A stretch of 60,493 bases of DNA from Vicingaceae bacterium (GCA_019429185.1 JAHYJH010000009.1:1-60493), one strand, 5' to 3'. Positions 32,834 through 42,274 are shown, counted from the first letter of the stretch. Made by a program: numbers and translations. The notes: generated by a model from the sequence alone, not told the origin.

Positions 32834-33913
32834 GTTAAAAACAGGTTCAACAATTTGTCCGTCATTTACCAAGCCTTTTCCTTGCACAATTACTTGTGTG
32901 TTTTCGGTAATTTCTGCATTGAGTATCTCAAAATAATCTTTATCAGAAAGCCCAATTTTTATAGGCAATCTTTTTACTATTTTATTTTCTACCACCAACA
33001 CAAAATCTTCATTTTTAAAACTCATTTTTGAAATGATAGGCAAGGATAAAATATTTTGACGACTGTTTATTTTCATCATTACTTTGGCGTACATTCCCGT
33101 TAAAATAGTTGCGTCTTCGTTGGCTATATCAATTTCTACTTGCATGGTTTTCGATTGTGGGTCTAATGCGTTAGAAGTCCGACTAATTTTTGCAGCGTAT
33201 GTTTTTCCCGATAATTCAGGAAAAGTAACTTGTACTTCCATGCCTTGTTTCAACGCAACGGCATCGGTTTCTGGAACAGGAATAGTCAAACGAATGTGGT
33301 TGGTTTCCTGAATTTCAACAACAGGTTGCGGATTTTTTTGGTTCAAACCACTTTGTAAAAGACTTCCGTTATCCACAAAACGCTTGGTAATCATTCCCAA
33401 AAAGGGAGCTTTTACATTTAAAAATGATAGTCTGCTGTTTACCGCATCTAAATTGGCTTTTGCCGAAAGGTATTCTGCTTCGGCATTTTCTACTTGTTGT
33501 ATATTGGTTAAGGCCGGTGTTTTTTCGTAAACGGATTTTAACCGATTATAAACCGATTCTTTGGCTTGCAACTCTGCTTTCAGTTTGATTTGCTGCTGAA
33601 CCAATTCAGGATTTTCCAATACAGCTATAGTTTCACCTTTTTGAACTTTGTCGCCAATTTCTTTTTTAATTTGACTCAACACACCGCTTTCCATCGCATA
33701 AATGGTAACCATTTGATTGGGTTGGGCTGTTCCGGTTATTAATATTTCTGCGGTAAACGACCGTTGTTTTGGTGTTACCACTTCTACCTTTTGTATTTTA
33801 TCTGAAGTGGCAGAGGAACTGTTTTCTTCTTTTTCTGAAGGATTACAAGCAGAAAAGAAACTAAGTAGTACAGTACCAACTACCAGTAATTTTATATGGA
33901 TTCTATTTTTCAT
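32822..33913 (-). CDS. RND efflux periplasmic adaptor (second pump)
   Basis: A 363-aa lipoprotein (lipobox FFSACNP, Cys at ~22). It has the adaptor layout: lipoyl half GVLSQIKKEIGDKVQKGE, a helical hairpin (~110-160), the second lipoyl half FLNVKAPFLGMITKRFVD, and beta-barrel and membrane-proximal domains. It couples the permease encoded upstream to the TolC protein encoded downstream. The last residues (FNKGS) and stop are encoded by the palindromic repeat at 32816-32833, as also happens in the permease gene. Its substrate is unknown, but it lies between mercury and arsenic genes. Confidence 0.94.
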   Translation of the reverse strand: MKNRIHIKLLVVGTVLLSFFSACNPSEKEENSSSATSDKIQKVEVVTPKQRSFTAEILITGTAQPNQMVTIYAMESGVLSQIKKEIGDKVQKGETIAVLENPELVQQQIKLKAELQAKESVYNRLKSVYEKTPALTNIQQVENAEAEYLSAKANLDAVNSRLSFLNVKAPFLGMITKRFVDNGSLLQSGLNQKNPQPVVEIQETNHIRLTIPVPETDAVALKQGMEVQVTFPELSGKTYAAKISRTSNALDPQSKTMQVEIDIANEDATILTGMYAKVMMKINSRQNILSLPIISKMSFKNEDFVLVVENKIVKRLPIKIGLSDKDYFEILNAEITENTQVIVQGKGLVNDGQIVEPVFNKGS

Positions 33914-33930
33914 AATTTTTATTTTTTTGA

Positions 33931-34005
33931 CAAGGGGTCATGACCCCTTGTTGTTTTTTTGCATGGGGATTAATCCCCTTGTTAAAAGAGTCATGACCCC
34001 TTGTT
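33931..34005. repeat. Cluster of three AAGGGG/CCCCTT palindromes
   Basis: CAAGGGGTCATGACCCCTTG (33931-33950), GGGGATTAATCCCC (33965-33978) and a half-copy TCATGACCCCTTGTT (33991-34005) follow each other between permease and adaptor genes. The half-copy provides the permease's last codons and stop. Confidence 0.85.
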
Positions 34006-37000
34006 GGTTGTTTTTGCGATGAGTGAATAAAATATTGGGATAATGTAAAGCGTAATAAACATTGCCATAAACGTTCCGCCAATAACTACAATGGCTAATG
34101 GTACGTTGGCTTCCGAACCTGGATTGGTTGCTATTGCTGTTGGCAGCAAACCTAAAATGGTGGTAGAAGCTGTCATTAAAACAGGTCGGAAACGGTCAGC
34201 AGCACCTTCAATAATGGCATCTTTTTTCGATTTTCCTGCTGTGATTAAGGCATTGATTCTGTCCACCAAAATATTACCGTAAGAAACCGAAATTCCAACC
34301 ATCATAATAATTCCCATAATGGCTTGAATACTCATATACGTATCGGTAGCCATCATTAAAAAAGCAACCCCAATAATCCCGAAAGGAAAGGTTAAAATGA
34401 TAATAAGCGGTTTTCTGAACGACCTAAAAAGAGGTGTAATGATTAAAAAAGCTAACATTACTGCCAATGCTAATCCCAGTCCTAAACCTCCAAACGATTC
34501 TTTAATAATGGCAACTTCGCCCTGAAAATTAACTTCATAACCGGCAGGAAGTTCCATGTTGTCGATGATTTCCTGAATTTCATCAGAAACACTTCCGATA
34601 TCCTCGCCTTCCACATTTGCATACACATTAAATTCTCTGGTCAATTTATGGTGATTGATTTCCACAGGATTTGAACCGTCTGTTATTTTGGCAAAATTTC
34701 GGAAAGGAATGGTTTTTTCCTGCAAACTGCTTCCAACACCTACGTTGTCTAAAACAAATTGATTGTTGATTTGACTTTCGGGATAAGTTACCCCAACGTA
34801 ATAGTGATTTCCATTGCGTTCGTCAATCCAAAAAGCTTTGTTAAAAGTTACCGATGAATTTAAGGTAGAAACCATATTTTTAATAGCATCAACTGGCTCA
34901 ACGCCTAATTCTGCTGCTTTAATTCTATCAATATCAATGTTTTTGGCAGGTTGGTCGATTCGCTGCAACACCCGTACATCTCGGGTAGCCGAAAGTGTGG
35001 CAACCGTATCTCTAATTTGTTCAGCCAAACCTCTCAGCACTTTCAAATCGTTACCTTTAATTTGAACATCGATTGGAGCAGGTTTTCCTTCGTTCAATGC
35101 AGCGGTAATCATTCCACCGGTGTTAAAACTTACTTCAACTCCCGGAAATTTTTCGTGAAAGATTTTTCGTAATCGAGAGGCGTAATCAAACGTGCTGGTT
35201 TGGTGCGTTTCTTTTAGCTGCACACCAATAAAAGCATCTTGCGTTCCCGAATTTGGCGTATAAGCAGCAGGTAAATCATAAAACACTCCAATATTTCCAA
35301 TCACTTGTTCTAAATCATTACCAGTTTCTTTTCTGATAACTTGCTCCATTTCGGCAACAGTAGCATTGGTTTTTTGCAGAGTGCTTCCCGATTCCAACCG
35401 TACCATAATTTCCATTTGTCCCACATCCGATTGCGGAAATAATTCATAGCCTGTATTTTTCAATAGAAACAATGAAATCACAAAAAGAACTAAGGTAAAT
35501 CCTAAAATGGGGATTCTAAATTTTAATACATTCGTTAGGCTATTTTGATATTTCACACCCAATCCATCAATAATTCGTTGAAACTTTCCTAAAAAGTTTT
35601 TCTTGGGTTTTTCTTCCGATTTTGGCAATTGATTTCTAAAGAAAAAAGCTGCCATTAACGGAATAAGCGTTAAAGCAAAAATGTAAGAACCTACCATTGC
35701 TCCGGCTACTGTTATCGCTAAAGGCGAGAAAAGAAATTTGGTTATTCCTGTTAGAAACAACACGGGGAAAAACACCACAATAATTACTAAAGTAGAAGCC
35801 AATACGGGATTTGCAACTTCTAAGGCTGCATCCATAGCGGCAACAAAAGAATTTTTACCCATTTTTAAATGCTTGTCGATATTTTCCAATACCACAATGG
35901 AATTATCTACCAAAAGCCCTAATACCAAAGCCAATCCACCTAATGTAATACTGTTGATGGCTTGTCCAGAAACGGAAAGTACAATAAAGGCAAACAATAC
36001 CGAAAGTGGTAAACTTATCGCTACAATCAATGCCGATTTAAAGTTTCCTAAAAACAAAATCAAGATGATAACCACTAAGATAAGTCCACCAAAACCGGCT
36101 TTTTCAAGTCCAGCTATGGAGTTTTTTACATACGATGACTGATCGAAAATTACATTCAATTTCACATCATCGGGCATTCGTTCTTTTAATCCCGGCAAGG
36201 CTTTTTTTACCGCTTCAACTGCTGCAATGGTATTTGCTCCTGGTCGTTTAAAAATAGGCAGGTAAACTTGTTCTTTGCCGTCAACTCGGGCAATGTTGGT
36301 TTGGATGGCACTGGCATCTTTGGTTTGTCCAATGTCTTTAATAAAAATAGGTTTGCCGTTTTTATGGGTAATTACAATATCGTCAAAATCTTTTACATCA
36401 ATAATCAACCCTTTGGCATCTACACCATAACTTATTGTTCCAATTTCGGCAATACCCGAAGGAATCATAGTGGTATTTTTTTGAATAGCATCAGAAACTT
36501 CGGTTTGAGAAATGCCCAACGCTTCCATTTTTAGTGGATCAACATAAACATAAATCATACGCAATGAGCCACCATAAGCCGCAGGAGCAACAATGCCTTC
36601 CACACCGCTCAACATCTGACGTAAGTTTAAGTATGCCACATCGTATAATTCTTTTCCACTTTTTATATCGCTACTCACCGTAAGTAACATTAATGGTTTG
36701 GAAGCTGTTGGGTCGAATGGCTGTATCATCGGGGGCATAGTACCGGGTGGCTGATAATACATATCGCTTACCGCATACGATGAAGTGTTTGCCATAGCTT
36801 CGGCAGGGTCAATATCTTCACCGTAAAAATTGGTAACAATACTCACGCCCATAATGCTTTTAGAAAGTTGTTTTTCTATTCCAGGCGATTGACCTGTCCA
36901 CCGTTCCATACGGCTGGTAATGTCTTTTTCTACAACTTCAGCAGGCATTCCGGGATAAAGCGTAATAACCTGCATGGCTGATTTTTTAAATTGTGGAAGA

Positions 37001-37101
37001 ATATCCACAGGCATTCGTGGAATAAGCACACCCGCAATTACCGCTACAATAATGGAAAATACCAGTATTAAATAGGGGTTTTTGAATGATAATTTTATCA
37101 T
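33991..37101 (-). CDS. RND efflux permease (second pump)
   Basis: About 1036 aa from the ATG at 37101 (MIKLSFKNPYLILVFSIIV). It has the 12-TM duplicated architecture with porter loops. TM4 reads GLLVDNSIVVLENIDKH, so the second Asp of the usual VDD proton-relay pair is Asn; the VDG/VDA of CzcA/CusA is also absent. The C-terminal half carries SYGNILVDRINAL and RFRPVLMTASTTILGLLP. As first gene of its operon it is followed by adaptor and TolC. The C-terminal NKGS and stop come from a palindromic repeat. Metal export is plausible from context but not shown by motifs. Confidence 0.93.
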   Translation of the reverse strand: MIKLSFKNPYLILVFSIIVAVIAGVLIPRMPVDILPQFKKSAMQVITLYPGMPAEVVEKDITSRMERWTGQSPGIEKQLSKSIMGVSIVTNFYGEDIDPAEAMANTSSYAVSDMYYQPPGTMPPMIQPFDPTASKPLMLLTVSSDIKSGKELYDVAYLNLRQMLSGVEGIVAPAAYGGSLRMIYVYVDPLKMEALGISQTEVSDAIQKNTTMIPSGIAEIGTISYGVDAKGLIIDVKDFDDIVITHKNGKPIFIKDIGQTKDASAIQTNIARVDGKEQVYLPIFKRPGANTIAAVEAVKKALPGLKERMPDDVKLNVIFDQSSYVKNSIAGLEKAGFGGLILVVIILILFLGNFKSALIVAISLPLSVLFAFIVLSVSGQAINSITLGGLALVLGLLVDNSIVVLENIDKHLKMGKNSFVAAMDAALEVANPVLASTLVIIVVFFPVLFLTGITKFLFSPLAITVAGAMVGSYIFALTLIPLMAAFFFRNQLPKSEEKPKKNFLGKFQRIIDGLGVKYQNSLTNVLKFRIPILGFTLVLFVISLFLLKNTGYELFPQSDVGQMEIMVRLESGSTLQKTNATVAEMEQVIRKETGNDLEQVIGNIGVFYDLPAAYTPNSGTQDAFIGVQLKETHQTSTFDYASRLRKIFHEKFPGVEVSFNTGGMITAALNEGKPAPIDVQIKGNDLKVLRGLAEQIRDTVATLSATRDVRVLQRIDQPAKNIDIDRIKAAELGVEPVDAIKNMVSTLNSSVTFNKAFWIDERNGNHYYVGVTYPESQINNQFVLDNVGVGSSLQEKTIPFRNFAKITDGSNPVEINHHKLTREFNVYANVEGEDIGSVSDEIQEIIDNMELPAGYEVNFQGEVAIIKESFGGLGLGLALAVMLAFLIITPLFRSFRKPLIIILTFPFGIIGVAFLMMATDTYMSIQAIMGIIMMVGISVSYGNILVDRINALITAGKSKKDAIIEGAADRFRPVLMTASTTILGLLPTAIATNPGSEANVPLAIVVIGGTFMAMFITLYIIPIFYSLIAKTTNKGS

Positions 37102-37132
37102 GATTTTTTTTGGTTTAATTTTTATTTTCTTC

Positions 37133-37290
37133 GCCACAGATTACGCTAATTTTCACAGATTTTTTTCACAGATTTATCAATGTACCTTTTATTTTTAATA
37201 AGGTATTGATGCTACTGTGTAGTAACTAAATTTTCTAAAATTAAACGCTTTAGCGTTTATTAATCTGTGAAAATTAGTGTAATCTGTGGC
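37133..37290. repeat. Inverted-repeat element, CACAGATTAC family
   Basis: Bounded by GCCACAGATTACGCTAAT at 37133-37150 and its near-exact inverse ending at 37290 (ATTAGTGTAATCTGTGGC). The arms extend over TTTTCACAGATT. An internal palindrome AAACGCT-TT-AGCGTTT lies at about 37242-37258. A relative with the same CAGATTAC theme is at 59808-59945. It fills the gap between the second RND operon and the gene at 37387; the rest of the gap (37291-37386) has small hairpins only. Confidence 0.75.
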
Positions 37291-37386
37291 ATAAAGAATT
37301 GCGACTGAATAGTCACATTTTTTTACAGCATAGGTAAAAACCTATTGCAGCAACCAACAAATTTGGTTATTGCCAATTGAAAAAAA

Positions 37387-37785
37387 TTAAACCAAAGGAG
37401 AGCCTCGCAGCGGAGAGTCGGAAATGAGAACTTTTAGATGTTTATCGGGTTCGGGAGGAACCGGAAGATTGTTTTTTAGTGTTTCAATAGAAATAATTTC
37501 AAAAACAACGGCAGCAAAAATAGCTAACTGAACAACAGGAGTTTTTAACTTGTTTGTTTGTTGTGGTTCGTAATCTTGAGCAATTAGCGAAGAATGTTTA
37601 CATTCCATTGGAGGTAAAATGTGTTGCCCATCTACATTAGCATATTGTTTGTGAATTTCGCAAGGGCTTGGTTTATCATGTTCGTGGTGGTCGTGACCCA
37701 AAGGGTGAGTAGAGCAAACCAATTGCCAAGGGGCTAGTGTTAACCCAAAAATAAACAGCAACAATATGGCTTTTACTTTTTGCAT
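37387..37785 (-). CDS. Small secreted His/Cys-rich protein
   Basis: About 132 aa from the ATG at 37785. It has a signal peptide (AILLLFIFGLTLAPWQLVC, possibly a lipobox-like Cys) followed at once by a His-rich segment, STHPLGHDHHEHDKPSPCEIH. A second Cys/His pair follows (PPMECKHSS) and then a hydrophobic stretch (VVQLAIFAAVVFEI). This looks like a periplasmic or membrane-attached metal-binding protein. It is the last gene of the arsenosugar-led operon, 40 bp after the hydroxylase gene. No named family is recognised. Confidence 0.65.
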   Translation of the reverse strand: MQKVKAILLLFIFGLTLAPWQLVCSTHPLGHDHHEHDKPSPCEIHKQYANVDGQHILPPMECKHSSLIAQDYEPQQTNKLKTPVVQLAIFAAVVFEIISIETLKNNLPVPPEPDKHLKVLISDSPLRGSPLV

Positions 37786-37825
37786 GTTGCACAAAAATAA
37801 GGATTTAAAGTACAACAAGTACCTT

Positions 37826-38710
37826 TTAACATTTTTTTAACGGATAAAGTTCCTGCTGGATAAAATCGGCAGGAAATTGCTCGTCATTTTCAAAACCGAG
37901 TTCGATATCCTTTCCGTTATGAGGAATGTAATTGGTTTTAAAAAGATAATCCCAAATACTTAAAGAAATACCATAATTTACTCCGGTTTTAAAGTTTTCT
38001 GGAAGTTGCTTGGCGTGATGCCATATATGCATTTTAGGGTTGTTTAAAATGTATTTAAAAATTCCATAATCCCAACCAATATTGGCATGATTAAGATGAC
38101 CAATGGTAATGGCAAAAAAATGAACAATGGCAACATCTTGAGCGTCAAACCCACCAATTAAAGCAATGGGAATGTACAACAACGATTTATACAAAACAGG
38201 TTCCATCCAGTGGTAGCGAAGGTGGGCAGCAAACCCCATTTGTTTTACCGAATGATGCACTTTATGAAAATTCCATAAAAAATTAAATTTATGCAGTAAA
38301 CGGTGAGTGTTCCATTGCACAAAATCGCTAACTACAAAGAAAATAAGCAGTCCAATTATTTTAGGTAACGCATCAATATCTATGAGTTGAAAGCTGTTTA
38401 CGGTTAACCCGAAAAGACTTAAAAAGTCGTTAAAAAGTTGTTCGGCTAGATTAGAAAGAGCGATAAAAACAATTAAATTCAGTAAAAAGAAATTGAAAAA
38501 CATGTAAAAAGTATCGAGCCAAAAATCTTTACGAATAACGGGTTGATTTTTTCGCCAAGGGAAAGTTAATTCTAATACAAAAACTATAACAGAAATGATG
38601 ATTAACCCGTAGAAGAAATTGTCCCACGAATTTTTGAGCATGATTTCGTTTTTCAGGTAATTCCAATAACCTGAGTACGAATTGGTAATTATTTCGATGT
38701 AGTTGTTCAT
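37826..38710 (-). CDS. Fatty acid hydroxylase / sterol desaturase superfamily protein
   Basis: A 294-aa integral membrane di-iron enzyme. It has hydrophobic helices at ~28-48, 68-88 and 108-128. The His clusters are HRLLH (~138-142), HKVHH (~150-154) and HIWHH, which together form the eight-His metal site of the superfamily. Typical reactions are hydroxylation or desaturation of lipid chains or isoprenoids. It lies three bases after the beta-barrel gene in the operon carrying arsM and arsS, so a link to arsenic-containing lipids is conceivable, though not demonstrated. Confidence 0.88.
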   Translation of the reverse strand: MNNYIEIITNSYSGYWNYLKNEIMLKNSWDNFFYGLIIISVIVFVLELTFPWRKNQPVIRKDFWLDTFYMFFNFFLLNLIVFIALSNLAEQLFNDFLSLFGLTVNSFQLIDIDALPKIIGLLIFFVVSDFVQWNTHRLLHKFNFLWNFHKVHHSVKQMGFAAHLRYHWMEPVLYKSLLYIPIALIGGFDAQDVAIVHFFAITIGHLNHANIGWDYGIFKYILNNPKMHIWHHAKQLPENFKTGVNYGISLSIWDYLFKTNYIPHNGKDIELGFENDEQFPADFIQQELYPLKKC

Positions 38711-38713
38711 TTG

Positions 38714-39535
38714 CTACAGTTTAACATAAACCCCAAAATTAAAAGATGGAGCTAAAGCAACATTGTCGTTATCTATTCCTCCAAAAACAGAAGAATTGAT
38801 GCCAAATTTATCCTTTTTAAACTCATAATTTACTTTTAACCCAACGCCATAATAATTTTGTTGGTCGAGGTAAAAGATGGATTGCTTATTATCCGATAAA
38901 AAAGCAGCTTCTTTATTGATGATGTTTCTGGTATCAACAGCAAAAATTACGTGCCCTTTTTCCGAGAATTTATACCCTGCTTCAAGCACCAAACGTAAAT
39001 AATCAGAATAATTATTATTGAGATAACCATAACCGATATTTCCAAAATAATACCACTTTCCTTTACTCGAACCAATAGTAATATAAGGTAAAACAGTATG
39101 AGCATTAAATCCTGTGCTAAAGCCTGAATTGTTATCGTAAGAGCTTGTTTTAGGAGAATATTGAACTCCTGCACTTAGTTTCCATTTTTTATTTGAAAGT
39201 AAATATTTTAACCCCAACGTGATGTTTCCTAAATTGTTGTAATTGTTGGTAGCAGAAGATGCCTTGTTTTTGGAATACAAAAACTTATAAGGCAAAACAG
39301 CTTGAGCTTCTAACTTATTGGTAATGCCATACTCCGTGTAAGCTTGAATTGTGATGTCAGAAAAATCTTCCCCTAAAGTTACTTTATCTCCATTTATTCG
39401 GGCTTTATTAAAAAAAATGCCTGAAGCTCCTAACTGAATATAGGCTTTGCCTTTTTCTTTTGTCCAAGGGCTTTGGGCTTTAACATTAAAAACTAAAGTT
39501 ATCAGTAATAAAAAGGATATAAAAGACAACTTCAT
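38714..39535 (-). CDS. Outer-membrane beta-barrel protein in the arsenosugar operon
   Basis: About 273 aa from the ATG at 39535, giving the signal peptide FISFLLLITLVFNVKAQ. A TTG at 39541 would overlap the preceding stop and is an alternative. The mature protein alternates short polar and hydrophobic strands, typical of a 10-12 strand barrel (YIQLGASGIFF, KWKLSAGVQYSPKT, SFNFGVYVKL at the end). The function is not identifiable. It lies 2-4 bp from the PiT transporter gene, so the two are co-translated and may form an uptake or export route. Confidence 0.75.
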   Translation of the reverse strand: MKLSFISFLLLITLVFNVKAQSPWTKEKGKAYIQLGASGIFFNKARINGDKVTLGEDFSDITIQAYTEYGITNKLEAQAVLPYKFLYSKNKASSATNNYNNLGNITLGLKYLLSNKKWKLSAGVQYSPKTSSYDNNSGFSTGFNAHTVLPYITIGSSKGKWYYFGNIGYGYLNNNYSDYLRLVLEAGYKFSEKGHVIFAVDTRNIINKEAAFLSDNKQSIFYLDQQNYYGVGLKVNYEFKKDKFGINSSVFGGIDNDNVALAPSFNFGVYVKL

Positions 39536-39537
39536 TA

Positions 39538-40650
39538 TCAAAAATAATTACTTAAAGTCCAATAACAAACTCCACTCAACAAAGCTGCAAGCGGAAGCGT
39601 TAACAGCCACGATAATAAAATTTTGTAAATTACTTTTAAGTCTGCTTTTTTTGTAACTGTACCAATACCAAAAATTGACCCTACTGAAACATGTGTGGTA
39701 GAAACCGGATGTCCGTGAATGCTGGCGGTAGTAACTAATAAACCTGTAATCATATTGGCAGTAAATCCTTGACCGTGGTTCATAGGCGTAATTTTTTTAC
39801 TCATTAAAACTCCCACTTTTTTAGCATTTAATAATCCACCTATTACCATAACAACAGCGACTAGGAACATGCCTGTTTTTAAATTAAAAGCATTTACCAC
39901 TACTAATAACCCTACAATTTTAGGTGTATCGTTTAATCCACGTGCAAAGCTTACTACTCCGGAACTTAAAAAATGCAGGGTGTCTAATATTTTTTGAGCA
40001 GTAATTCCAAAAATACTACCTTCATAAAATTCTGAAGTAACTTTTTTGCAGCTTACAAATTCAATTTGATTGTTTGGAGAAGAAGCTATACTTAAATCAT
40101 TGGTTTGAATTACGGTTTGTTTTTCCGTTACACAAACACAACTTTCCTTGGTTATGCCCAACGCAATTATGGCTTTACGAAAAATTAAATATACGATTAA
40201 ACTAAGTGAAGCTGCTAATAGCGGACTAACGATTAATGGCATTAAAAAAGTATTTCCCAATTTAGCAAAATTAAAAGCTGTTCCGATAGCCATTACTCCA
40301 CTTCCAAAAAGACCACCAACTAAAGCGTGTGTAGTAGAAATGGGCATACCAATTTTGGTAGCAATAAAAACGGTTAAAGCAGCTCCTAAAGCAATAGAAA
40401 TGGCAAAAGCAGGATTGTGGATAAGTTCATCAGGGACAAGCCCTTTTCCGGAAAAATTTTTTACCAATGTTTGAGCTAAAAACAGGGCTGCAATAGAACC
40501 TGCAAACGTAGTTACAGAAGCCCAAGAAATGGCTTTTTTGTAGCTGGTAGTTTTACTTCCGAATAATGTAGCAACACCTTTAAAATTATCGTTTGCCCCA
40601 TTACTGTAGGAGAGAAATAAAACGGCTATTATTAATGTAATTAGTATCAT
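39538..40650 (-). CDS. PiT-family inorganic phosphate transporter
   Basis: A 370-aa inner-membrane transporter with two homologous PiT signatures: SNGANDNFKGVATLFGSKT (residues ~16-34) and ARGLNDTPKIVGLLVV in the second half. GxPxSTTHALVGG-like repeats follow each (GMPISTTHALVGG and GHPVSTTHVSVGS). PiT proteins carry metal-phosphate with cations and often accept arsenate poorly. Its position between arsM and the beta-barrel gene, with 11 bp to arsM, suggests that it moves phosphate, arsenate or an arsenic metabolite; direction is unknown. Confidence 0.93.
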   Translation of the reverse strand: MILITLIIAVLFLSYSNGANDNFKGVATLFGSKTTSYKKAISWASVTTFAGSIAALFLAQTLVKNFSGKGLVPDELIHNPAFAISIALGAALTVFIATKIGMPISTTHALVGGLFGSGVMAIGTAFNFAKLGNTFLMPLIVSPLLAASLSLIVYLIFRKAIIALGITKESCVCVTEKQTVIQTNDLSIASSPNNQIEFVSCKKVTSEFYEGSIFGITAQKILDTLHFLSSGVVSFARGLNDTPKIVGLLVVVNAFNLKTGMFLVAVVMVIGGLLNAKKVGVLMSKKITPMNHGQGFTANMITGLLVTTASIHGHPVSTTHVSVGSIFGIGTVTKKADLKVIYKILLSWLLTLPLAALLSGVCYWTLSNYF

Positions 40651-40661
40651 ATCTTTTTATT

Positions 40662-41630
40662 TTAACAGCATCCTCCACCATCATAATGAAAAGTAGCTTC
40701 GCTGATGAAAATATCGTTTTTACCTAAATCTTTTAGTGCTTGAGCGGTTTTATCGCAAACTGCTAAGGGTTGATTTTGCATTAATACGTGTCCTTTTTTA
40801 TCATCAAAATATTCCTCATTGCCAAAATAAATAGCAGTTTTTCCAGTAAAAACACAAGGACCATCTTGGGGCATAGGGTCTTTTATGGCTGCTACTTCAA
40901 TCGATTCAATGTAAATGATTTCTTCGGTAGGATAATGGTTGGGCGATAAAATTCTATAGGGTTTTCTGGCTCTAATTTCTATGGTGCCAAAACCAGCATC
41001 TGTAAGCATTTTTACATATTCTTTGATGGGAATACTGCCGCTTAAACATAATGCTCTTAATCGATCATCGTTTCTTAGTGTTTCGTTCATGGTTTGTTCG
41101 CAAGTTGGGTCGCTCATTACCAACCTGCCGTGAGGTTTAAGTACTCGGTACATTTCGGCAATGGCTTTTTTTAAGTCTTCCGTTTTAAAAATATTGAACA
41201 AACAATTTTGTGCAGCAACATCTATACTATTGTCTTCTAACGGTAAGTTGAGTGCATCGCCTTTACGTAAGTCAACAAATTCTTTTTTAAACCAAGGATT
41301 AAGTTCTTCGGCTTCCACAAAATTCTTTTTAGAAGCTTCCAGCATTTCATCTACTACATCAACTCCCACTACTCCAGCATTTTGCCTGGAGAAATAAGCA
41401 AACTGCAACAATTCCATACCACCACCAACGCCAACATATAAAATTTTAGGATTGTTGGTTAAATCTCTGGCATGCACAGTGCTTCCACAACCGTAATTCA
41501 TTTCTTGCATTATTTTTGGAATTTTTAACCCGGGCAATTCCCAAATAGGGTTGGTAGTACAGCATAAGCCTACATCAGGAGTTAATGCGGCATCTTTATA
41601 TACATTTTTAGTAGTTTCTAAATAGCTCAT
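40662..41630 (-). CDS. arsM: Arsenosugar biosynthesis arsenite methyltransferase ArsM
   Basis: A 322-aa SAM-dependent methyltransferase. The N-terminal Cys pair GLCCTT (C23/C24) is a likely As(III) ligand. Motif I (ILYVGVGGGMELL) and the acidic VVGVDVVDEML follow. A further Cys sits in AAQNCLFNIF, and the C-terminus ends GGGCC. This matches the arsenosugar-type ArsM, which gives methylated arsenicals for ArsS. The ATG overlaps the stop of the glycosyltransferase gene by four bases (ATGA), showing translational coupling. Confidence 0.93.
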   Translation of the reverse strand: MSYLETTKNVYKDAALTPDVGLCCTTNPIWELPGLKIPKIMQEMNYGCGSTVHARDLTNNPKILYVGVGGGMELLQFAYFSRQNAGVVGVDVVDEMLEASKKNFVEAEELNPWFKKEFVDLRKGDALNLPLEDNSIDVAAQNCLFNIFKTEDLKKAIAEMYRVLKPHGRLVMSDPTCEQTMNETLRNDDRLRALCLSGSIPIKEYVKMLTDAGFGTIEIRARKPYRILSPNHYPTEEIIYIESIEVAAIKDPMPQDGPCVFTGKTAIYFGNEEYFDDKKGHVLMQNQPLAVCDKTAQALKDLGKNDIFISEATFHYDGGGCC

Positions 41631-42274
41631 ATTTTATTGTTTGAGGTTTGAAGTTTAAAGTTTAAAGTTTCGGGGTTTTCAATTAGTTGAAGTAATGAAG
41701 GATGTTTTTTTAGGTCTTCATATACATCTATATCGTTTAAAAATGGAAGCAGTTGTAGTTTATAATCCGACAATTCCTTTAGTGTTAAGGATAATAATTC
41801 TTCATTGCTCCATGGTTTGTTTTGGAAAACTGTAGGATGTAATTTTTTCATGCTGACCAAATAATACCCTCCATCTTCGGCAGGACCAAAGACAATGTCG
41901 TTGCTATTTAATGCATCAAATCCTTGTTGAATAATGGGTGCAGAAATAGCAGGCAAATCAGATCCTATTAAAATAATTTTTTGGTAACCCATTGCAAATC
42001 CCCGATGAAAGGCATCTTGCATTTTTTCGCCTAAATCGTTTCCTTGCTGAACAAATTTTTCACAATTATCCCATTGGTTTTCTTCAACAACATCAGAAAA
42101 ATAAATTTGAATAGTACAATTTTGAAGTTGTTGGGTAGCTTTTTCGGTAATTTTTACCAGTTCTTTGTAGATTAAAAAAGCATTTTCATCGCCAATGGTT
42201 TGGGCAAGACGTGTTTTCACTTTCCCAAGTCGGATGTTTTTTACAAAAACGATAAGCAGGTTTTTATTTTCCAT
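41627..42274 (-). CDS. TIGR04282-family arsenosugar biosynthesis glycosyltransferase
   Basis: A 215-aa GT-A-fold nucleotide-diphospho-sugar transferase-like protein. It starts LLIVFVKNIRLGKVKTRLAQ and has IILIGSDLPAISAPIIQQGF and DIVFGPAEDGGYYLVSMK, diagnostic of the TIGR04282 family that accompanies ArsS-type radical SAM enzymes. It probably attaches or modifies the sugar moiety of the arsenical; the substrate is not established by sequence. It overlaps the rhodanese gene before it by 11 bp and arsM after it by 4 bp. Confidence 0.9.
   Translation of the reverse strand: MENKNLLIVFVKNIRLGKVKTRLAQTIGDENAFLIYKELVKITEKATQQLQNCTIQIYFSDVVEENQWDNCEKFVQQGNDLGEKMQDAFHRGFAMGYQKIILIGSDLPAISAPIIQQGFDALNSNDIVFGPAEDGGYYLVSMKKLHPTVFQNKPWSNEELLSLTLKELSDYKLQLLPFLNDIDVYEDLKKHPSLLQLIENPETLNFKLQTSNNKI

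Noticed and set aside
35738-36142. 134-codon frame antisense to the second RND permease
   Set aside because: Low-complexity Ser/Thr/Lys/Asn composition and complete overlap with a conserved gene.
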